Assembly (NCBI RefSeq): GCF_001039355.2
Contig: NW_019775556.1
Span: 255,881 to 319,880, forward strand
Direction: 5' to 3'
Origin: Lingula anatina
Taxonomy: Eukaryota; Brachiopoda; Lingulata; Lingulida; Lingulidae
DNA: 64,000 nucleotides
Shown here: in pieces, positions 33,460 through 47,900 of the stretch
Layout: each line of letters opens with the position of its first letter
Numbering within the stretch: position 1 is the stretch's first letter
The notes under the pieces: model-generated
Told to the model about the DNA's origin: nothing
Seen by the model: the letters and a program-made list of their open reading frames with translations, nothing else
Databases searched by the model: none
Program-made: the position numbers and the translations under genes

Positions 33460-34430
33460 AGAGGAGTTTATTGTAATATATATATATATTGTTCTTACTG
33501 TTACATTATTAAATCTAACTCTGTATCCAAGTAGTTACTATACTGTACCAAGTCAGGTACTGATGATGTGCAGAGTTAATATATTCCAGAATAAGCCATT
33601 ACCACTAATTTATAACTTTTATTTTTGTTTAATATGTTATTCATGAAAGAGTTCATGAAAGATTATTTTAAGTTGTTAAATCGTGATCTAATTCTTTTTA
33701 TATTCAAATAAATGAATAATTTGGATAAAATTGGTCTTCCTCTTCTTATTTGCATTTTTCCTTTACTACAAGATTATTTTGGAACAGTTGAAGCATTAAA
33801 AATTAAGATAAATAGCAATCTGAAAGAGATTAGTTAAATAGTGATATTGTCAGTCAATTTATGTAGAATCTGATAATATGATTGAAAATACTGATTGAAT
33901 TCTTGGCCTTGCACTGGGCAGCTTTACATTTGTGCCAAGTGCTTTTTAGACATCATTGTACAGTGGTAAAAGTTCTTCAATTGCCATGAAAGTTTTTAAT
34001 CAGACTCTGTATGGTGCTGCCATTTGCTGGTGCTATCGGCAACGAATTAGCTTGCCTTTGTTTCTGAGTGAATCTACCGTCTAAAATCACTATTTCTGAC
34101 AATATTTGCGTTTTGTTGAGGGTAGGCTAGGCAATGCACGGTTAACTTCTTAGCACGTGTGTACAACAGAATTTTTTTATAAAACACTTGCGATATTTGG
34201 TCAGGAGTTGCTTGAAGCATAGCACAGCGTTGCTGTCTATCGGCATCAGGCCGTTAGTTTGTCAATTATCCGCCATGGGCCCACGAATCGCGAACCCATT
34301 TATTTTCCTATGGCAATCTAGCAACTCATTAAAAATGCACGCATGTGCAGTGGGCTAGGTGTGACGCCATGCAATGCATTTCTGGGGGTGACCAACCTTT
34401 TATCATATCTGTTTATTCATTTTAATTAGG
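33460..34430. other. Non-duplicated insert without recognisable gene
   Basis: AT-rich sequence with a short (TA)n tract at 33,478-33,490. It is not shared with the other asparaginase modules. I see no convincing open frame or TIR pair. Confidence 0.5.
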
Positions 34431-34782
34431 AATTATTTTAATTAGGAATATTCGTCCACAGCTGTGTAAGGAATGAGACCATTAAATTAAGGTGTACGTG
34501 CAGGTCATGAGGTGAATCGATGACTCATAGGTGATCAAGTACGTTACGTGTAAGGTACAAGATAAAACGCACAGTAATACGTGACAACCGGCATTGAGTC
34601 AGAAAAAAACGAAAACGAAACTAAAAATGAACATGCAAATACATCATATGTATATACACTTTTTATAAACACCGACACACACTCTGCTTAAATAAAATTA
34701 GATTAGGGTGTCTTAATTGTTTTTTCACAAAGTGATCAAAAGATTATGATCAAATATTGCGTCATTTCTGTTAGGGGCCTAC

Positions 34783-34978
34783 CTCCATCGTGAATACGCA
34801 TGCCAATCGTTCCACCTGTGTACAGGACAAGGACTCTCGATTCATGTTTGTAGTTGAGATCAGTGCTCTTCACTTCCGTGTCGGTTGTCTTTAACTTCTT
34901 CGGTCTGTATGACGGATCCATGGAAGTTTTCCCTTCAAAGTCGGAGGCAAGGGAACCAGCACCATTTTTGCATGCCAT
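34783..34978 (-). pseudogene. Orphan asparaginase N-terminal exon (module at 34.8 kb)
   Basis: Frame [20 protein letters not shown] to [12 protein letters not shown] is open. Next to the donor is an 8-bp insertion (GGGGCCTA on the + strand), leaving GGAG|GTAGGC, still a possible donor. It has its own exon 1 at 35,359-35,449 and acceptor TTTAG|GTTATT, but a missing A shifts the exon 1-linked frame into a stop. It has no catalytic body of its own. Confidence 0.6.
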
Positions 34979-35358
34979 TTTAATGATTGCATCGTTCACT
35001 TCACTTGTTATCTTTTTGCACAAGAGATACCATCTAAGACGCTCCTAATTCTGAGTAGCCCAAAATAACCTAAACATTTATTAATTACAGACACTTTCAA
35101 ATTTCTTACTAAGATAAGTTTTTTAAGAAAGGTTGTAGGTGGAATTAAAATTCCACTCACTGCATCTGCAATCCTCTGTGCTTGAAATACATGTAGGAGG
35201 TGTTGATATTATCTATGACATATTTTACCTTTATCAACCAGCGGTTCATACAAATGTTTTTTTTTCTATATGTAAACAATTGCCATATGTCACATTAAAG
35301 TAAGATAAACAACTAAATGTCCTAAAGACACTAACCCACATACTCTTTTTCAACTTAC

Positions 35359-35449
35359 CTACAACCTCTCCAATGCTAGCCACACTTATTCTGCGCAACA
35401 GGCGCCTTGGTTTTCCTTTGCCGACAGCATATAGGCCACCGGTTGCCAT
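35359..35449 (-). CDS. Exon 1 of the 34.8 kb module
   Basis: Intact ATG and a donor (AG|GTAAGT); it encodes MATGGLYAVGKGKPRRLLRR and onward. The flank up to about 37.2 kb resembles the upstream region of copy C (55.3-55.9 kb). It could provide an alternative promoter for copy B, or be a relic. Confidence 0.45.
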
Positions 35450-37500
35450 TTTTTAAAGCAAAAAATAGAATTTTAAAATTGGGCCAAATAAAAACGCCTG
35501 GCATTTTCCAAAATATAGCACTGTTCGTTTAAATGCTGACCAAAATAAAACCATCACAACAGATCGCTGCTCAGCACTGGCACTTTTCCAAATTACATAT
35601 TCGACGAAAGTCAAGCGAAATATTCAGTGCGTTTTGACCCTAAGAGTAGGCTGAATGCGTTTGAGTTGTAAAGAACGGACAATGCAATTTCGCACCAAGT
35701 AACAGGGTTACGTGGGCACCTATTTCACGGCACGTATCTCACCTACTTTTTTATAGTCAACAAACTAATCTGTAAATATTATGCAAGTTTTCAAGGTCAC
35801 GCACAACCCTTTAAATGAAGTACAGTGTACCCACGGAGAATACCCATGGAAAACGGACTTTCGCCGCGTTTTCAATACTTTTGGATTTTTTAAATGTCCA
35901 AAACGTACAACATTTACTAAAATATATATTTTTTCATTCTAAACATTTTGTCTAAACACGTTTTCCACATTATCATGCACATTTCATCGGGACTAAATTC
36001 ATTCCTGCCTTCCTTTTACAAGTTTTTGGAAGTCATAAAATGGTAACAAATTGCAAAATTCAATTTATTTTGAAAGCATCTCATTCGTTTCCATACAATT
36101 TAGGCTCAAACGTTATTGATCCCGGATCCTAGTGGAATATAATTGCCCCTAGTTTTAATACTATTCATTCATTCATTCATTCACTTGGTTTTTATAGAAG
36201 CCTTGGCTTCCAGAATGTCTGAAATTCACGTTCATATTTCTCTGCCGTCCAACAATGCCTTGGTCACGGCACTCATTTTAGTCATTTTACGCTGACCGGC
36301 GACTGCAAATTAGGCCTACGCGCGCTGATCGGCTTGAACTGGTCTGAGTATAGGCCTATCTCTTATCCTACAAATTATGTGATCCCTGTTTATGAATCTT
36401 CTATCACTTCAATAGATCAATACATTAAATTGGCCTAAATTGATCAAAATTGCTTCCCTCCCGTTTATGTAAAATATTTTTTTATGTATTAACGCAATAA
36501 AATTCAAGAAAAATCCCCTTTTTCGTTCTTTTATTCACAACTGCAAACGCTTGTACTTTTATGCTACGCCCCCGTTTATTGTCAGTTTAACCAAGGAGTT
36601 ATAACTCCTTGGTTTGTGTAAGATGACTCCGGACCTAAGTAGGCCTAAGATATTTTCATAAAAGGTGTGCACTACTGCAGTACAACATGGTGCCAACGTT
36701 CGCTTTTATAATTTTCTTTATTATGAGCTGCGGGCCGTTAATTGCGATGTAGGCCTACCAGAGGCATTATTTCGTCTCTTTACTGATAAAATCGGAAGCT
36801 TTTCAAAAAGATTTCCTAGCAAGAGATTGTAGCACTTCTAGCTGTGATCTAAGATCTAGATCTTAGCTGTGATTAAACATGCGCTAAAACAGTGTTGATA
36901 GCGGTTCAGGTGAAGATCTTGAAATCAAAAATACTATTTTCAGAGCAAAAACGCTGCCGTGACGTCTTGACCTCGAATCAAATTCGTGGGTGTACCTAAT
37001 TACCGCAAATTCGCCCCGATTTATTTTTGGTGTTTGGTGCCTACCTACAGTGGATTATCGTTTCATTGCCTTAAAAGAATCACAGGGTCAGACAATTTTC
37101 ACTGTGCACGAAGATAATCAGTTAAGAAATTTCCACAAGATATTTCACACCACGAAAGATGCGCCAACAAATAGATAATCGCGATTGTACGTCGAAATAT
37201 CAAAATGAATGGCCTGCCGTTCGATCCTTTTAACCAATCAAAACAACGGAAAGGGGGTCACGTGACCTTCCCACCAGGCCTTGCAATGTAAACAAAGCCG
37301 CATGAACGAATCTAACGGAGATTCTGAAGAGGAAGACGTGGAATATTCGCCTACTCAGAGGCGGATTTAGAGGGGGGGGGGGCTTCGGTTTCTGAAAAAA
37401 ATATCATACCAATATTCCCCTCTTGAAATTAGAATTTTGACTAGCTAAACCATAGTTCTAAACCGTACCAAATTTAAAGGGCACTGTGTGCTTTACAAAA
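35450..37500. other. Upstream flank of the 34.8 kb module
   Basis: Conserved promoter-side sequence to about 35,930, then further homology with 55.3-55.9 kb, and (36,360-36,500) with 16,870-17,040. A (CATT)n tract is at about 36,165-36,183. An unpaired CAGAGGCGGATTTAG at about 37,356 resembles one end of the 168-bp MITE family. No gene seen. Confidence 0.55.
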
Positions 37501-38910
37501 CACCAAAAATTTGTCACCCACACCAAGGGGGCGATGGTCGGCCTTGCATCCGAGGCCTGTCGTTCTGGACCTGAGAAAACCTGTCAGGTCTAAATGGTTA
37601 AAAACTCGAAGAGAAGTGAAATCCCACATTTGTGTTTAAAAATATTCTGCATTTTCAACACCCCAGAAACCAAGTTACAGAAAACAGACACCATGCAATG
37701 TTCACATGAGCAGCAATTTAAAGATGAAACATATGAGAAAAAGTATTACTTCTAGACAGTAACATATATAATTTATTAAGCTTTAGGTGACAAACTTACA
37801 CAAGTTAACTGTGTACTTTTTATTTTGTTTCAGGTAAACAAATGTATAAATTAAAGCAAAATCAACATTACTTAAAATGAGAAATAATTTCTAAAAACAG
37901 TTATACAAGTGCATGTACCAATGTTAATAGTTTGTGACAAATAAAAATATTTTAGGAAAAACAATATATATATATATATATATAATGTACACCTTTTTCC
38001 TGGAATGAAGATGAAACAAATTATAATGTGAAAAAAGGTTAAACAAAAAAGCTTTGATAATTGGTATATTGCACACATTCAGCTTTAATGTACCTATCCT
38101 ACAAAAAAGCCTTACAATTGTTTTAATGAAAGGGGAATACTAATACCTGAATGAGAAAACCTAAGAATTAACCTTGTAAAGTATAAACAGGATTTTTGTG
38201 ACACTTTATGGCAACTAATAACTTCCCCTAAGAAAATCTGAGATTCGTACTAAAAAACACCTTCATATAATAAGGAATAAAACGATATACACGTACCTCC
38301 AGAAGGTCAAATTAAATAAAAGATACTCTGTTATGTTCATACATCAACATATAATTTGCAAAAAGATTTAAAAATGGAACTGAAATGGTTTGAGGTATGT
38401 CGACGTGCACTGATAATTATCATACTGGAATTATTTGGTATGGTAAAAATACCTGGTATTTGTAAAAAGATGCTACACACTAATAATAGAAATTATGTAC
38501 ATATGTGCTTTTTGTCCTACTTCAGAATCATTGTTTAGTTGCTCCTGCACTTGGGTTTTATATTCTATTTTGATTGTTATAGTTCTAAATGAATGGCCAC
38601 TCATTTAGAAGACTGTGATTTCCCATATATTTAATTTTTTTAGGTCTGAATTGTGAAATAACAGTAGCTCTGCAGGATTTGCAGACATAGTAAGTATGAC
38701 TATGGGAAACTCTAAAACAGGCAATGTACCTTAAACATTTATAAGATAAGAAAAAAAGCCTCTTAGGACTAGTAATCTTACAGCACAATATCTTCTTTCA
38801 TCAAATAGTCAAAATACCAAAACAGTGCAAATAATTAGCATTATTAAAATGCAGCACACAATCAGGTGTTTTCATATTTTATATTACATTCATACAGGAC
38901 AATAAATAAG

Positions 38911-41900
38911 TTAAGTGTCGGTGGAAGTGCTTCTGCTAACAGTGGGCTTCACAGCGTCCAGGATCAGCTTGGAGATTTCTCTGTGTCCTTTAGCAGTTGC
39001 CTCCTTGAGTGGAGTATATCCAAACCTATCTTCTGCTGTGACACTTACCCCTTGTTCTAACAGAAACTCCACTGAATCTTGATGTCCATGAGAAGCTGCC
39101 TGAAAAAAATTACCCAATAATTGTTTTTTTTAAATCAAATGTCATATGACAAAATTTCAAAATGGACATTAAAAGGGTTGCAGGTCTCAGCGTCCATGTT
39201 CATTTACACAGTGAAGAAATATGAGTATTTTGTGACATGAAAAGTATATAGTAAGAGTTTTAACAGGTTTTCCTTACAACATGTAGTGCAGTTCTTCCGT
39301 CGTAGTCGCCCTGACTTAGATTAGCACCAGATAAAGCCCAAGCTTTGAGGGAATCCACATCATCTTGAGCTGCAGACCTACAAAGTTAGTCAAATATCTA
39401 TTTTTAAAAAAAATCAGGAAAAATAATTTTTTGAAGCATTTACATACAGACATCAAAGAACCATGTTACCATTGGTAAAAATGTTTCTCACTTCAGCTAA
39501 AAAAAAAAAAAAGAAAATTAATTTACCTTAATTTTTAACTGATTATAAGTATACCCTTTTTATCATTAAATGATCCATTATTTGACTAAAACAAAAATTT
39601 TGAGTGATTGATAACAGCTAGCAGTAGCTAGAAAAAATCAGTGCTATGATTTAAATTTTCTTTTTTCATTTCAACCTACAGGCATAACTCTGAGCCCAAT
39701 TTATATGGGGGTAGAACCAAATGAGCTCCAGTCTGAACCAGCAGGCGAACAATATCAAGATGTTTCAACTTGACTGCATCGTACAAAGGTGACCGTCCAT
39801 TGTTGTCCCTAACATGGAGAGGAGCGCCATGCTGTAGCAGATACTGGACAATGTGGAAGTGACCTTTCCCACAGGCAATGTGAAGAGGACTCCTGCCACT
39901 GTAGTCCACCATGCCTATGTGACCTCCCTTTGGGAAATGAAATCTTTATTTCAAACATTAAAAAGAAAAGGGGTTTAAACCTATAATTCTGCATTGTATC
40001 ACCATATTATCTTCAACAGGTGTGACATATCATTCTTCTTCATAAGACTAATAATAATAATAACAATTATGACAAATTTAAGTTTAACGATAAAAATAGA
40101 CACCTTAAATTTTAGAATAAATATTCAAGAAAAATCGAGTGCTTTATGTGAAGCAAAATTGTTCAAAGTTGAGGAAGACAACAGTATGCACAAGAAAACA
40201 GAGATTTCTAACCCCTTCTCTAATTTTTTGGAGTACAGCCAGATCACCATTTTGGGCTGCAGTGCACATCAATGATGGAAATATGGCATCCTTCAGTGTT
40301 TGCATTTCCTATAAAAACACAATGAACATAAATTAAGTTTCTTCATTTTATTTTTTCTGTATAGTCTTTGTACTAAAACAAAGAAATTGTATAATTAATC
40401 AAGGTATATTCTACCTAAAGCTTTCAACATCATTTGAATGTCTTAGATGATTATTTTATTGAGAACAATAATCAATACTCAATTAATTTAAATAATAATA
40501 AAAGTAAAGTAACTTGCTTCTTTGGAGCTAATTTTCATCAGCTTGCCTAAACTGTCAATAAGTTTGAAATCTGACACCAAGCTCTCTGTCCTTGCAGTTT
40601 TCAATTCACCACGGATGTTCTGGGATAACTTCTAAAAAACAAAAAACTCAGGCTAAATGTACCATCACACTACAGTCATTACTCATAATATGCCACAGTC
40701 TCCTATTCTACTCCTTGCAGCAACCCTCACTTGCTGGGAAAATCTTGATAAAGCCTTTTGTTCTATATTTTCACATGTTCCACCAAACAAAGGCATTGCT
40801 TCAAATTTCAAAAAAGATTTCCTGAACATTCACTTTCATTGTGCAAATACTCTTTATCAAACTAAAATAGTTATTGCTATGACAACAGGGATGCCCCTTT
40901 AAACCCTTTCTTCCTTTAGCAAGGGCATTCATATTTGAATCACAATTAAAATTTCATAAACTCTTTTATATCATAAAATAAATAATAAATAGTAAAACAC
41001 ATTCCTCCTACCTTCCTCTTGTGCTCTGAACTCCAGTCTTCTCTTCCTATTACAAAGGCCAGCTTGGTCAGTGCTGCCTCAGGTGTCATGTCGGAGCCTG
41101 GGATCACACCTGCATCAATCAAAGCCTGGAAATATAAAATACAAATCACAGGTCAATAACTAACAAATCTATTAGTGTATTAAGGACATATGCAAAATAA
41201 AAATACTTTTCATCTTTTATTTTTTTTTTAAGTGCGAGTGTCTTATATGTATGCACAAGCTGTTAACTGATAAAATCTTAAATAATAGTTTTCCTTTGAT
41301 TTTTGCAAACTGAATTGGGTATTCTAAAAATGTATAAGTAGGGGACCATTCAGACTGAGAAGAGCAAAGTGCTAGTAAAGACCTAAATATGACGGACCTA
41401 CATGAAAGGGAGACTGCTTAATCCTGTAATGGTCTCTCTGCCTCTTACACACCTCCCCACGCATTGTCCCTCGACCTGTTGAATGAGGTATACCAGCCCG
41501 CTTGGCACCAGGTGTCGCTAGTGTGAATTCAGTCCTTCCACAGTCGCCATTTTGGAAATAATATATGTTGGACTGTGGCACTGACCTTAATAAACATGCC
41601 TCAGTATTGTTGTGTACCTGAATGTCAAAGTCGACAAGGTGGGCATAATTTTTCTGAGGATTCAGGGCTTCGTTTGAAGTGAAGGGTTGCCCGTGTCAAC
41701 ACACCTTCCATGTTAAAGGGACAGTTACAACTTGACCCAGGCACAGTAATTAGGCCCTTAAAGATACATTGTAGACGAGTGGCCTCAAAAAGAATACACG
41801 TAGAAAGGTTAATTGATCTTGGCAAAACTAAAAAAGTTTTGGAAAGAGAGCTCCATAGCAAGAAAGTGCCCCTAGGAAGTATGATTTATCAAAGTGCGTT

Positions 41901-44900
41901 TTCTTATATCCCCAATTTCAGAAGAGTTGTCAGTAAATATACATAAGTGCCGGTAGCCTACTACCCGCATAAGGTTGTGTTGTTAAGTAATATCCTTTTT
42001 TATTGATGTATTGAGTATGACCGGTAATGGTAATTAAACAATTATTTTTATTTAAAATAATTATTCAGTCCATCGTAAGAATCATGAAACTAGGTATAGT
42101 TAGATAATTTATTTGTACATGTATAGATGCAATTTCTCAGCCAATGGAATAATGCAGGTTTGGAAATCTTTTAGTACCAGTTTAAGAAATAAAATTTAAA
42201 GAAAGAAAACATTTTATAAATGAACAGTTTTTGTTCTTTTTTTTTACAAAATAGCACTTCTGAATTGTTTTACTTGAGTAGAAACACCATATTATTTCAT
42301 CGCTCTGAAAATTCATTAAAAAGCAGCAAAACCAAATATTTTTAAAAAAATAATTATTCAGTCCATAGTAAAAACCATGAAACCATGTAATACTTATATA
42401 ATTTATTTTAGCAATAACTTCCCTGGATATATAGCTGCAATTTCTCAGCCAATGGATTACTGTAGGTATGGAAAACTTTTTGTAACAATTTAAGAAATAA
42501 AAATGAAAAAAAGCAAACATTTTACAAATGAACACAGTTTTTTGTTCCTTTTTACAAAATAGTACTTATGAATTATTTTACTTGAATAGAACCACCACAT
42601 TATGTCATTCTTAAAAAAGCAGAAAAACCAAATTATTTGCTGTAAATACAACTATCAAATTATTTTATCCCACTAAAAATACTTTACAAAATAGCATCAT
42701 TGGATTTTTTTTCATTACAGTTAAATATTATTAAAAACAGCATAAACACACAAGTACTTTTTGTAAAGAATATAGCACCACCAAATTATGTCATTTTAGT
42801 TAAAACATTTTTTAAAATGGCACTTCAAAATTGTGATTGCAGCTTAAACCATCTCATACAGGGGTACTTTCTATAAACTAGCTGACACATACTTCCTATA
42901 GTGTTTTTCATTAAATAAAGTTATCCTGGGCAAAATACATGTAGAAAAATATCCAGTGTCAGAATGGATCAACCCCACAAACAGATCTTTAAATGTAAAC
43001 ACAACAAAATAGCAGAATGGGCGATTTGTAATGAACATCTGGCCTTCTAACTGAGTATAGTATTTGCGGGTTTTCTTTAGGCCCAGATTCATGCACGAGA
43101 TACACATTCCAGAAAGGGGAAATCAGGTCTGGGTCTAACTGTCATGTGTCTGCAATGGTTTTGGACACAACAATGATTCATACAGTTTGTTCATATACTT
43201 CCTCCTGTAGCTGCCATTATCTCTCCAAATCTGGAAGCAGTGATCTGCCATTGTCTCTCCTTGTGTCAATAGGAACTATTGCCAAGTGCCATGAATGGAA
43301 TAAAGCATGGATAGAGGGAATGATGTAAGTGAAAACAGAGGTCTAATATTAAGAATCAGGCCCAAATATGATAAAGAATGATCAAACTAGGTGATGTGTG
43401 ACATCATAGAATTATAATATTGTATCTAAACTATTTAATGCTGTAACCATCTACCATGCTTTAATGGGATATGAAAATTTCAGGTTGAGGAACAAACAGC
43501 TAAGGGGTCATTCCATATCAACTCATCCAGCGAGGGTACCCTCCGTCAAGAAACTTGCTGATTTTCACATATTTTGTAGATATTATAGGGACTAGAAAAA
43601 ACCTAAAATTTTAGATTGAGATCTCAACTGGTTTCAGAGTTATGACTCTCCAAAGTTGGGCCCAGCTGAGGGCTTGCTGTGCCTCACATGGATCTAGGTC
43701 ATGGTGACCTAGTTAAGAAAAACACTATAACAATAGTTCTTCATATCCCATTGCTTTGCAGCTTTAATGACTTTATATTTTAACATTTCAGGAATCCAAC
43801 TATCATACTGAAAATGGTCTGGCATAATTAAAATGCACTTAATTTTAACTTTGAAAAATCCTTGTCATTTTTTAAAAATGAAGGACACCCCACCTTTTTA
43901 ATCTCATTTTTCTCAATGTCTCCAAGCAGACAGGTGTTTTTGCTTTATGTCATTTGAAAGAGGGGGGTTTGAACTTTAAAGTGAAAGTGTTAAATCAATT
44001 TGTATATTTTGGAGACAAAAATAATAATGCATTATTAAAAAAATGTGTGATCTGGGCTATTGCATGAGCACTGATGCAGAACAGTGTACTTTCAGACACC
44101 CAAATTTATGAATTTTCACATAAGTTTACTTACTATCTTAGAATTAATTTCCTACAATGTTGTTAAAATGTGAAGTATTTTTAAACATGAAAAAAATTAA
44201 CTAAATTAGNCCTGAAGTAATCATTTTATCCTGCTCTTGAAGTTGGCTGTCCTGGGGTCCTGAAATCGACAGTTTCAGGCTTTGCCCCCAATATATGGGC
44301 CTTCTTTGGGTAACCTTATAAAGAAAAAAAATAAGTACATTTACTAAGTATAAAAAATCTTCGTCTTTCGTGCTACTAAAACAAAATATGAGCGTAGGCC
44401 TACTCGTACCTACAGTAGTCTACATGTACATAACATGTCAGATTTGACACACACACCTCGACTAATGTTCGATTTTTTTCAAGGAAAATAGTTAGCATTC
44501 TTGTTTTTCAAGCACTAAATGAAAAGAAAACACATACCTTTCAGTCAATTCACATTTTCATCCAGATGTTATGGCACCACATTCAAGTAAATTGCGTTTG
44601 AGTTGGTTCACTGTCAGCGACGCGTGCACACGCTCCATGTTAAACTCTGGTGTAAAGCCGTGAGCGAGATTCTGCGAGATTTAAGAAGGACTGCTTTCAC
44701 CCCCACGCCATCTAGCGGCAGACCCTTAAAGCGGGTATTCCCCATTGTGGAGACACGCGCGGGATGTGGAATTTGATACTTGATTGTAAAAAATGCATGT
44801 CACAAACGTTTGCACTGATAATGCATACTAATACATGAAAAGCCTCTGAAAGGACAAGGAAAAAAAAAAAAAACAATCCCCAAAATTATCACTCAAAACT

Positions 44901-47900
44901 CAAGTGTATGGGAATTCATAGAATGAAAACAGATATAGATGGCGGTGGTGTCGAGGGACTTCGTAATGAAGGTCCCGGATGAGCTAGAGTGCAAGGAAAT
45001 GACATGCTTTGCAAGCAATTCAGTTTCAGATTACATTATGTAAAGCACACCTGCAGGCAGGCTAAAATTGAAATTGGATGTGGCACCGCGTCTCCCGAGA
45101 AAGAAATTGCACACTTGGCTAGGTTTCTCGGTTATGTTGATTTAGAAAGCGATAAGAAATTCTTGTTACATAAAGTTGGTTAAAAGGGATCAATGACCGG
45201 TAGTTTTTTCCTAATGAGAAAGAAAAAAAAAAGAAACGTAAGAAAAAGGATCGGCAGTTGGAAAAAGTTCACCTTCCATTCTGCACAATTTTGCCAAAAT
45301 AAAATAATAATAATAATAATTACTAATAAATAACCAAAAGGGTTCGTCGTTCTAGTTTCAATTTTGATATAACAGTGTGTCTTTCCAATAGCCGATCAGT
45401 CCTACGGCCAATTTTGTAGTCTCTGCAGTTTTTTTTCTATAAATTTAAAATGTGTGATGTATCTTCAATTACACAACAACCCGAATGTGTTTCTTTTTTT
45501 TATACACGTATTTCAAATTTATTATATAGACAAACACTTGTTTTTCAAATGCACTTCTTATTAATTCAGAAGAAGTCACTCATTTCAAATAGCCCTTACA
45601 TATAAAAGGATTATTAGCTTGCTTACTCATCAGCGTATTGACACATCTTATTATTTTCCAAGTAACCCATAATTAATAATTTATCTGTTTTCAATCTTTC
45701 GCTTGTCGTGGTGCCCGAACTTATTTATTAATGGCGCACTCATTTCGACGTCATGTTTTATTCATGGCGCGACCTGCTTCTACTTAAAGGAAAGAATTAC
45801 TGGAAATGAGAAGCCAAAAGGATGGTTTAATGACTCTCGTTCCTAGAGTGGAGAATAATGCGGCACCACGTACACTTATGTTACTGATATATTTTAATGG
45901 TGAAGATAAACGGTTTTAAAAAAGTCATTAGATGAGGACGTGCTCTTTTTGATATACGGGAAGTGTTTCATAGCGATTGATTGTTTTAGAGCGATGATTA
46001 CATATAATGAGATTAAAGGACACTTACAGATCGAGAAATACTTACAAATAATGATATGAAAGCCAATCGCACTTTAAGCCAAACGGATGCACAGTTATTT
46101 TGATCAAAATAACCTGACAGACTAATAACGAAACCAATAAAAAGAAACAGAATATTCACAAAGAAATGCTTAAGAATAATGGTAAAGAGTGGTCAATAAA
46201 TTGTGGTCATTCATCACAATCAGAGCTTAACCCCAAACGGCCAGGCGTGATCGACATGGACGATCGCGATAATTTATTAGTCATTTAAGACATTTCAAGG
46301 TCACGTGTCCACCTTTTTTTTTTTTTTTTTTTTGCTCCCGTTGTGACCGGAGCAATGATCATAAAATGAATATATTATTAACAGCTGCAGCAGTAGACTT
46401 GTTCACACCAGGACTTAATTGGACCAGGATAAGACTTAACTATAAACTCAGGGGCTGTATCACAACATGACTAAAGATCGAAGGTTAGATCGAAGTTTCA
46501 GTCTAAATTGACCCATGACCAATCGGCACTTGTAGTGTGCTTAGAAGGGATATTGCAACCATTCCAAAAGGAGGAAGACAGGGCTGATGCTCAACTCCTT
46601 ATTCTACTGGATTACATCGTACTCTTTGTGAAATGAAGCGGAAAACGTGGGGTTTATTTTCGTTCTTTTCGTGTAATCGATCCTCATTTGAATTGTGCCT
46701 TATGCCTTTATGGATATTCCTATGTCACGAACTCGTTTGCCGGAAGTTAAATGCTTACTTCCGGTTTCATTTACTCTCGGAGTGAACTCTTGATTTGATT
46801 CGATTTTATTGATCTAACAAGATGATAGCCCGCTGTGCATTTTGAAGCAGGCGTTTACCTTGAGTTAGGATTAAATAAAGGCGTAATATGGACCGTAGAG
46901 CGGAAATGAAGGCGACTTGGCAGCGGTTTTAATTTGGTTTGCTCTACTTGGTTTCCAAGTATTACCGGGCAGTACATATTGAATTACGGCCCTTGGTGAC
47001 AAGACAGTCTATGTGGGCGCTGCTGTTTTAAGCCACAAGGGAGTCTTTGGCCTCTCAATGGTTACTGAGAGTGTACTGGCATGAATAAAAGTGGGTTTCT
47101 GGTAGGAAATTATTATAAAGTTATAGTATACCGGTAAAATTACTAGTACCTTTGGTTAAGCAGAGAACCTGAATTTACCCCGGGGATCGCTGCCCACAGC
47201 ACGCGAAGACAAAAAGAGGAAATAAAATCAATGAAATACATTAATGAGACAGACAGACTAGGACAGAGACGAACAGACAGACAGACAACGCTTGTAATAA
47301 TTTGACGACCACTCTAAACTCAGTTACATAATAACATTTACATGTAGCATGGTCTCTATGAGCCTTCAAACCCTCACAAAGATACACATCTTCACACGTC
47401 CCTATGCCAGACACATTGTGTATTCGCGCCAAAGTGCTCAAGCCCCAAGCAAGCAGAGAAAACACGTCTTTAAGTAATAACGATTTCTGTCTCCATTTGT
47501 GCTGTCCAATTCAGCGTAACATCCATCAAACTTCAAGTCTATCCTCAGCCTAATTAGAGTGGTGGAATGGTGCATAAATTAGGAATGCTGCTAGCTACAC
47601 AATGGAGTGACGCACCGATCTCTGATGATACAGTAAAGTGAACACTTGACGCAAGCAGTACGATACTTAAGGGCAGTAGGTGCAAATCTTAACTGGTGTT
47701 TTTCTGAAAAATATACATGTAGTGAGATTTGCTTATGTCGCCATAGTACACACACTGGACAAAAGAAGTGTCATCCCCTAACTCAGAGTAATAAAAGTAG
47801 GCAGATATTGGGTATTTATAATGCCTGGTCTACTTATAATGTGACTAATGAGTATAAAACCGCTATACCATTGAATTGTATTGTTGGTCTTGTACATGTA

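Noticed and set aside
38584-38788. Extra exon of copy C downstream of the stop
   Set aside because: Lies after the conserved stop codon in the 3' flank. The frame is not kept in the copy B flank.
42182-42535. 117-aa minus-strand frame
   Set aside because: AT-rich tandem repeat translated into Phe/Lys/Asn-rich sequence, with no known domain.
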